Assembly (NCBI GenBank): GCA_049610385.1
Contig: JBMYZL010000031.1
Coordinates: 1 to 17,454 of the forward strand
DNA length: 17,454 bases
Source: JBMYZL01 sp049610385
GTDB lineage: Bacteria; Bacteroidota; Bacteroidia; Flavobacteriales_D; Sanyastnellaceae
Reading direction: 5' to 3'
Shown: positions 16,401 through 17,454 of the stretch, piece after piece
Layout: every line of letters starts with the position of its first letter
Numbering within the stretch: position 1 is the first letter of the stretch
Notes under the pieces: model-generated
What the model was told of the DNA's origin: nothing
The model's database searches: none
Seen by the model: the letters and a program-made list of their open reading frames with translations, nothing else
Translations under genes and position numbers: made by a program

Positions 16401-17454
16401 AAACCAGACATTGTTCAAATTCGCTACCTCTTCTCTGGTGTTGTAGGCGACCATTTCACCATAATTCGCTTTCGCTCGTTGCCAGCTTAGAATCCAATTG
16501 TCGTGGTCACTGTCAAGATCACTTGGTGGGACCAAACCATACAATACAGGTCGCTTGGATTCCAAGAATGCATATTTCATATCGTAGTAAGGTGTTGACC
16601 CTTGTTCGAGGCCATCAATTCCTGCGTCTGCGCTGTAATACAGATCCTCGGCGTACTCAAAATACGCGTCTCTCGTCGGAACCGAAAAGATTCGAGATGT
16701 ATCCAAGCCACTTGCAGCATCGGTACTGATATAAGCGGCTCCGGATGCCATTTCAATGGGGCCGTCGGGGAGAAGTGGTGTTGAGTTGTAGAAATAAGTG
16801 AATTCTGCATCCGCCAACCATTTTCTAGTGCTCTGTACAGGATCTTTTTCATCCTTCCATCCTCCTCGCACGAGGGGCAAGATCAGATTTGTTTTGAGGG
16901 TTCCGTGTTCATTAACGATTTGTTCAACTCCCGAATTTGAGCCGAATGATGCCTGAGAATCGTTCAATTTCAACGGAAGCCCACCATCAGTTTTCAAATC
17001 AAAATCGAGCGCGAATTCCTTCGAATCAATCCACGTGGTTGTAGAGGTACTAGCCGCATCAAATGGCGCTTGACCCACACGCCATAGTTCGAGATAATCG
17101 TCAGAACTCAATGTGTTTGGTAGTCCTTTGTGTAAAATTTCGTCGTTGGTATAATATTCAGCAGCAAAAGCATTGTGAGGATCGAGAAGGACGTCATCGT
17201 CAGGCAAGCTAAAAAACGCCCTTACGACCCATGGGGGTGTTGTTAGGTCGCCATTGCTATATCCCCAAAGGGAATTATCGAAATCAGAGTGCCAAGAGTT
17301 GTTGTCACAATCATGACACCAATTGTTATAGGCTGCCTCACTCCACACCCATGTGTCCAAGTCACCCACAATTGTTGGGATAATCGGATTAGGTAGTCGA
17401 TAAACGTCAATTTTGTAATGGCTGTGTGTATTCAGTTGAACCCGATGGATGGAC
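4182..17454 (-). CDS. Giant multidomain T9SS-exported surface protein (N-terminus beyond window)
   Basis: At least 4,423 codons are in one frame, ending at TAA 4182-4184. The GTG at 17367-17369 is not a convincing start: the 28 upstream codons to the right edge are open and protein-like (VQLNTHSHYKIDVYRLPNP), so the gene continues outside and its signal peptide is not visible. The C-terminal ~85 residues look like a type A T9SS sorting domain, which predicts export across the outer membrane and attachment to or release from the cell surface. The body is a string of binding-type modules (Fn3, LamG, Big_5, BACON, CARDB-like), annotated separately below, around an unusual core at about 9.1-10.9 kb. 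No enzyme motif was recognised. A giant adhesin or polymer-binding scaffold is the likeliest role, by inference from the modules. The RCC1 gene follows after 13 bases. The N-terminal third is more AT-rich than the rest. Similar giant LamG-bearing proteins are, to my memory, known in Bacteroidota, but I could not check this. Confidence 0.93.
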   Translation of the reverse strand, partial: SIHRVQLNTHSHYKIDVYRLPNPIIPTIVGDLDTWVWSEAAYNNWCHDCDNNSWHSDFDNSLWGYSNGDLTTPPWVVRAFFSLPDDDVLLDPHNAFAAEYYTNDEILHKGLPNTLSSDDYLELWRVGQAPFDAASTSTTTWIDSKEFALDFDLKTDGGLPLKLNDSQASFGSNSGVEQIVNEHGTLKTNLILPLVRGGWKDEKDPVQSTRKWLADAEFTYFYNSTPLLPDGPIEMASGAAYISTDAASGLDTSRIFSVPTRDAYFEYAEDLYYSADAGIDGLEQGSTPYYDMKYAFLESKRPVLYGLVPPSDLDSDHDNWILSWQRAKANYGEMVAYNTREEVANLNNVWFTWMLNEDQFEDATNKRFDDDTHLNMYQITPHYGSYDHHRWGYLNTPPCVEYQTYNMTEDPADPVGFQTGMFIPPSYYQYMYHTNNVMDGIEEPFAVTNGLSEVNWHPEFNPTAGFPMWEPEGCGGNFEGDDNAEVARVENWENNDPNLLDWDACTGEAADLLLDRYYLKTVPTWAGIGVLNPGITLDWGGSIHADPYEEHNCVVEWTPEKNPLGSREYRLFSPNNVIGLSDEELTNASDYDKQRIIESQSISDFEVLTYQVETDQSQISSIHPAKEYQGNRQPFGNITMGVPYNLEWVTLDPANLKLTAELKFEGGNSNQTWAILNGSNDDSYTKEFTSPENFPWAIGPIPDISSVNDEWSTDAASVITNWNPNTNTIWNRENAHDLDVTIDSYTATDLGNLTFSYRDSTWHSHGNLHYSELKYQITQTSPQSLSPPQLSNLNYGGVADANSGGEMKIKDDTDINTFSPAGVSVVDRPDLSNENMMHIHNFRHFTGEYFLWIFPIYESAHETTFEWEIPLQTFFDNGFVPGATVSWDGIQLVSSHRGNSTRYQQGVTFDLPELPLLELTETSGQQSWLNVSFDVTSPNFPSDYDSRIGYEIHQVNTTDTVLVFSSENESISDLSTCSFTPDFTMLNGSGQGEFIITTKGISEWANSPSKQNPQIFNASILDVSAPVLEPPLAVQCMNVGVFVQWTDPSNDDANPPISEDDYYIKLERRKVCESCGAGAATPWITVNQGISGLSYNDNLSSVEATTDWSLYSLEYRLISRLEIGDIHFPWDTTGQFAVDPDGNPTFAPLEVLIAPNQAQQLTLDAVTYSPSVGVTLTWDDLGSWPVSIQSITIEESLGSGWNEVAAQVTPPPGTTDHYVLNDNLSPCEPVSYRIISNGCEFDSSPSNAVSITIQPDGASQMWDASDMLVATQDMGTAVQIDWGEDFAALIDHYEVRRYGVDTLAGQTCPGWSGVDGLAGWSGRDVTTTTFIDNDPLYGAAPNQLYEYEVVAHFDDLCNQADVTSNRVVGFRVANGTVSGRITYDADGAASPGVRVDVSPVDEDKIAKGSLILNSTDGNAVSVPRPTSDSWSAGWWMTTDTDIDELNVATVEVNSAGAELSILFREIYQPEGDTVIRYSQAGMIRPNGDTVWSSDDPVILPDSLGDTDFIGIHYADPSWYLVFDDTTLFAGQRSIPDDDVNLKILADNGSYTFGVDEIRLFEAPEADSILLSSRDKVLNGIDENLFAYYPCNERSNVTLYDLSGSTNINLNQRSGTVEGPCPWSNDGLINGPTTYAITDLEGYYTVEGIRYKPFAPADNFTFEVVPTRGVDNFVNTSEQVTISDAVPFSTNVNFLNTSSYGAKIRVLNRNPQSEDKEILSDCGVSGAKILIDGEVVMGPDGAPILTGSDGYSDSFQVPAGWHYISAQKDGHDFVIAQYGSSSSDLTYNAADADYFYYDFREHDAVFNFVDLSSTFVKGRIVGGQMNAMLPWGESVNNIGKAHFTLQAGSVDAERIGCPTYSIVTDVETGEWSAHVPPLPFAIVDVNVPSAEAHDSNWGGSALEVWCENMDINLPFDRSQNFESLALPDNIWAADDPGDANPWYLPMVFKDDDPTIEVFNEFGGLEMGELEYQFRHDTAEYAVALYDGLEEDYPIMGQKTALQPKLGNPLFVALRPYPLAIEWKEYYTNYDPLLEDNSASPEKYAYDVYDPSAVVTITDDLSYLDGQSTSMMWSPHETLYTIQPCVGTNTGGDFLRSLSIQIESANSGIVSQWPEDGNGMEAYVTGQWTASGSTFTNAGPVVVEMILRDPPGDASFTTWNSETTLVKESFLNEENEFQEGGGQLEASLGLKTEVTIPFVGTHIEVEVGNEIGGEVGRFGRQTSEVSISEMITNETAISTNDDGTNDGFAELSHHTADVFIGTSKAVAFSPSLILDLAPIETAADNPNLTLYDGSSTLLANDAYGNQIQVQLATTKSVKLNPMTDGGTSNMFVFTNTHIENNVIPDLQLIRNNMIGSSDETLKRYRRLTDDELEAYFLSQSAYYQGTFQIDVTDTDVMDSLVTAFDQHYPEIVGWNNDDPRLISFGIAPSSIDYWEDSYITDGDGETQYLDRNGPVYVMDESQAREDVSLPYSTPAGQHLDDEVRDLNQSIRLWQEALAKNEMEKFLARKLLEGGLGDGDVFFPGLDPATDPDDFESYNLWSNGESDQPMVLSISGFTSFEFSTGSSETRNEAHSIEYKFNTEMASEMGVEVNNIGASFGSSYTAEVTTMRPTLTPSQCEALQDLDNMPGPVLNMAVAAAQPIIQTASVAVDAVEGISQGICDAGIAIQDGVTGVINSMGDLIDAGYTASGVGTSPELNYLVENGFYLETIAEAASGTVVGLTAATLDFGVQSVQAYAEGYIDYASYMVDLIGDYLPPGGVAELINPFCYVDEIGDALDAFSNPADLPQLPWISECNTSTPDGDPSVAELAELMQAYGEDWGNVAYESQTENTFSFYIDDSDAIDSYLLAVVPGKGSNSPVFLNLAGESMCPWYNGLNSAYEEFYLYKDVISFANGNEQSQVTNALQATTLTEFMVEKWQSRRNALANSESIPSTSLLIEEAHLRHEVPSVTVNGLSSVEVFGVESDEQAVVTLQLDNNSESGMDIIYDLRVAQASNPDGAILMIDGFAINDAYAIPYNGGIEKTVTIDAGPSSFVHDSLAIVFASQCQSDPTDYLVPEIADTAWVSVNFIPVCTDVTIGIGGDNDEVINMSDVNVDTGAPNIDFIISNYNINYPRLETVRLQSRLQGESDWNTIQLWTLDPDDVPSEIVAAGNWDYFPTANSNIVFSWDPTVAGGFGIGEGLLPTGQWDIRAVSGCLNDVETFSTPVQVELDLDPPSLFGLPEPSDGILELGEEVSASFNQSLDPATIGGFSAVISGVLNADPDANNYELSRFSSGYGIESDGQFIQLEDASSLSQQPFSISMWFNLNELATGATGDRVLMHQGPVDASKFEIGIDSENFVYAEFGHTRITKNAQEVPTNTWCFLGISVDYSSEIVFKLMAEGVEDLGSTALPGELAISDADFDTDGSLFFGNSAELDKPMNGVIREIRVWDDFMSNTELAIDRSTPLFARTAGLRSWIPLRELDGVPEEWSRGHQVIAAGDWRSLPPGYSADLTGENAGLVLNGGAISDDWTFELWVHADASMPFGEHAIWTKGNWEAEGGQGLYWIRDATTGQYRMEFRSQGEILSSVEDNVNPGDWIHVAIARKLNGIVRFMINGQIQATFDSQLCSPWTTVPLTVGSDSDAGVSGFKGYVDEIRLWHAVRTPQQIQDHLRERLNFDLQVGLNLHVPFEMASVDASSGLVTSSEDATAYRWNLVLTEEPITFNGDATFSTQAPLIELIPQPREILGTSITLSANQDELQFVMPEGESWKTEETRVSVALRDIITDENGNSMSPGTEWDFYVRQNPLRWMEDELNWQTLPNISQDTTLHLVNLGGEFEMFTIERIPPWLVFEETEGIVPPLSTKEISVQLAPGLSIGHFEWDIALRGNMGYPERLTSNIDCAVSPPDIAIDLDGYPSMTSIIGHVLVDGVISHHEEDFVVGYINDEPRAVSPVSAFNGAEGDFLVFLSIPHSFDEATNGAEVEFRIWDASRGTLNSAVDFLNHDGTESDWTSATGGLILNDDQQIFGTLVAPMQFAADDRIVQQTTLHPGWNWLSFYVESDSLFALESTFPEADGSSVIDEIKDHQGGSVAVQTNGLWAFNSSMLPLNLTSRYLVHVTGGEYSLDLQGRIPDLSSHAETIFEGWNGLGYPGFRTTNLDLALSDLVNLNGVQPGDVIQSQNAGFAMLSPAGYWIGSLEVMEPGEGYRLFVHDLDNSISFEYPSAIISSGGYLRSAQPQIHPWMNSVDFETKHVSAVLVECEIPGGIEEGDALAAFVDGKCIGAVQVNMLDGEENRFFLNLNHEETHMNPVQFVLYKASDDLYTVAEELLKVNADALHGSWNDPFVLHFSYPNAGFDLNTESFAGNVFASPNPTNGTTRISGLEPLENVSWNLVDARGRNVMGQEVETSADGSFIIDMSNQEDGLYIMNITHDAGTSTLRIIKSK
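4530..5770 (-). other. 'GWNWLSF' module flanked by two similar small domains
   Basis: The central module (about 4855-5390) has the recurring Bacteroidota pattern HPGWNWLSFYVESDSLF, then EGWNGLGYPGF, GVQPGDVIQSQNAGFAML and IGSLEVMEPGEGYRLF. It is flanked by two domains that resemble each other. One is at about 5520-5770 (EEDFVVGYINDEPRAV, then GAEVEFRIWDASRGTL). The other is at about 4530-4770 (EGDALAAFVDGKCIGAV, then MNPVQFVLYKASDDLYTV). The function of these modules is not established to my knowledge. Confidence 0.6.
5810..6090 (-). other. BACON-like domain
   Basis: IERIPPWLVFEETEGIVPPL followed by STKEISVQLAPGLSIGHFEW and DIALRGNMGYPERL has the BACON-type pattern: a conserved 'P.WL' then 'G.I.P..S...I.V.L..GL..G'. 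Such domains are thought to bind carbohydrate or mucin in Bacteroidota proteins. The assignment is by eye. Confidence 0.5.
6070..7822 (-). other. Big_5-like domain interrupted by two LamG-like domains
   Basis: The first half of a Big_5 (SbsA Ig-like) domain is at 7680-7822 (EPSDGILELGEEVSASFNQS, LDPATIGG). The matching second half is at about 6085-6270 (LQFVMPEGESWKTEETRVSV, LRDIITDENGNSMSPGTEWD). Between them are two LamG-like jelly rolls. Copy A is at about 7090-7645 (YGIESDGQFIQLEDASSLS, then IREIRVWDDFMSNTEL). Copy B is at about 6400-6990 (GLVLNGGAISDDWTFELWVH, then YVDEIRLWHAVRTPQQIQDH). Each LamG is followed by a short tail with an aromatic and 'P.xE' (SWIPLRELDG; LHVPFEMAS), as in the nested LamG at 12.6-13.2 kb. 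Confidence 0.7.
8300..8995 (-). other. Beta-sandwich modules including a CARDB-like domain
   Basis: At 8840-8995 the sequence has NTFSFYIDDSDAIDSYLLAV and later SPVFLNLAGESMCPWY, a pattern I associate with extracellular beta domains. At about 8300-8625, SDEQAVVTLQLDNNSESGMD reads like a CARDB/adhesion-type domain, and TVTIDAGPSSFVHDSLAIVF follows. The assignment is by eye. Confidence 0.45.
9120..9585 (-). other. Ala/Val-rich helical stretch of the core
   Basis: About 150 residues starting MPGPVLNMAVAAAQPIIQTA are rich in Ala, Val, Ile and Gly and predicted by eye to be helical (GVQSVQAYAEGYIDYASYMV follows). This is unlike the beta-sandwich character of the rest of the protein. It is hydrophobic but broken by Asp, Glu and Gln at regular spacing, so amphipathic helices are more likely than transmembrane ones. 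Confidence 0.5.
9640..9992 (-). other. Helical motif and Gly-rich amphipathic beta segment 2 of the core
   Basis: IRLWQEALAKNEMEKFLARK (from 9992 down) is a strongly helical, charged stretch. About 50 residues later comes a beta-type segment (FTSFEFSTGSSETRNEAHSI, EYKFNTEMASEMGVEVNN, IGASFGSSYTAEVTT). From memory, a similar order of helix and beta segment recurs in other giant Bacteroidota surface proteins, so this may be a conserved core. I could not verify that here. Confidence 0.45.
10745..10920 (-). other. Gly-rich amphipathic beta segment 1 of the giant protein core
   Basis: About 58 residues alternate polar and non-polar side chains (LEASLGLKTEVTIPFVG, HIEVEVGNEIGGEVGRFGR, SEVSISEMITNETAIST). 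This suggests a long beta hairpin. It shares a loose V-E-V-N-I-G-F-G-T-E-V spacing with segment 2 at 9640-9815. The function is not known to me. Confidence 0.45.
12000..12300 (-). other. Second carboxypeptidase-regulatory-like domain
   Basis: GVSGAKILIDGEVV followed by TGSDGYSDSFQVPAGWHYIS and AQKDGHDF is the standard pattern of this small beta-sandwich domain. The final strand is near FVKGRIVGGQ (about 12000). It lies uninterrupted just after the first, LamG-interrupted copy. Confidence 0.65.
12430..13343 (-). other. Carboxypeptidase-regulatory-like domain interrupted by a LamG-like domain
   Basis: The opening strands (GTVSGRITYDADGAASPGVR, about 13332-13273) are the usual start of a CarboxypepD_reg-like beta sandwich. 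Its usual next element, ITDLEGYYTVEGI, appears only at 12516-12548, some 230 residues later. The stretch between (about 12600-13235) reads as a LamG-like jelly roll. It begins GSLILNSTDGNAVSVPRP, has YTFGVDEIRLFEAPE near its end, and has a tail ENLFAYYPCNERSNVTLYDL. I interpret this as a LamG domain nested in a loop of the host domain. Confidence 0.65.
13345..14735 (-). other. Fibronectin type III-like repeats of the giant protein
   Basis: Three consecutive Fn3-like units can be read. The first starts at about 14390 (VLEPPLAVQCMNVGVFVQW). The second starts at about 14000 (LTLDAVTYSPSVGVTLTWDD). The third is at about 13690-13345 (DMGTAVQIDWGEDF, then LYEYEVVAHFDD). Each has the early 'V.L.W' strand and the late 'Y.Y.V/I' strand typical of Fn3. 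A looser Fn3-like unit precedes them at about 14450-14735 (GYEIHQVNTTDTVL). A CESCG motif lies in the first unit. These are normally spacer or binding modules in exported proteins. Confidence 0.7.
14735..17454 (-). other. N-terminal region of the giant protein, unassigned
   Basis: About 900 visible residues match no domain I can name. They are rich in Trp, Tyr, Asn and Asp and contain Cys pairs such as CHDCD and CVEY. Some stretches look like beta-sandwich strands (LPLVRGGWKDE, LYGLVPPSDLDSDHDN, FVPGATVSWDGIQLVSSH). The amino-acid mix suggests an extracellular beta-rich ligand-binding or structural region. The DNA here is more AT-rich than the remainder of the gene. No transmembrane segment or signal peptide is seen, consistent with the true start lying further upstream. 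Confidence 0.6.

Noticed and set aside
17367..17369. GTG as the true start of the giant gene
   Set aside because: The frame stays open to the window edge with protein-like sequence, and no signal peptide follows the GTG.
1..17454. tRNA, rRNA, CRISPR array, insertion sequence
   Set aside because: I looked for conserved RNA motifs, regularly spaced direct repeats, and transposase or terminal repeats, and saw none.

Overview
This window most likely comes from a member of the Bacteroidota, probably a Flavobacteriales-type marine or environmental bacterium. The main evidence is the end of the giant minus-strand protein, which looks like a type A sorting domain for the type IX secretion system (T9SS). 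Supporting evidence is a downstream secreted protein ending in an SprB-like/Ig-like module, the absence of obvious Shine-Dalgarno sites, and very large LamG/Fn3/Big-type surface modules. The lineage is an inference from protein style, since no rRNA or marker gene is present.

Layout. Positions 2-148 (+) look like the last 48 codons of an unidentified gene. Positions 149-477 hold no gene I can support. Positions 478-1851 (+) encode a complete secreted M28-family metallopeptidase of the carboxypeptidase Q/PGCP type. An 88-base convergent gap (1852-1939) follows. The rest of the window is on the minus strand. A giant gene enters from beyond the right edge and runs from 17454 to 4182. After a 13-base gap comes a secreted RCC1-repeat protein gene (4168 to 1940).

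The giant gene is the centre of interest. At least 4,423 codons are visible, and the frame is still open at the right edge, so the true start is outside the window. From N to C terminus it has: about 900 residues of aromatic- and Asn/Asp-rich sequence I cannot assign; Fn3-like repeats; a carboxypeptidase-regulatory-like domain apparently interrupted by a LamG-like domain; a second regulatory-like domain; a large core with two similar Gly-rich amphipathic beta segments, a helical motif and an Ala/Val-rich helical stretch; a CARDB-like domain; a Big_5-like domain apparently interrupted by two LamG-like domains; a BACON-like domain; a 'GWNWLSF' module flanked by two similar small domains; and the T9SS tail.

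How they may work together (inference): the giant protein and the RCC1 protein are probably co-transcribed and both exported, so they may form a cell-surface pair, such as a very long adhesin or binding scaffold with a beta-propeller partner. The M28 peptidase is convergent and probably a separate unit. Base composition also changes across the window. The peptidase gene is GC-rich, the middle of the giant gene is intermediate, and its N-terminal third (beyond about 14.4 kb) is clearly more AT-rich.
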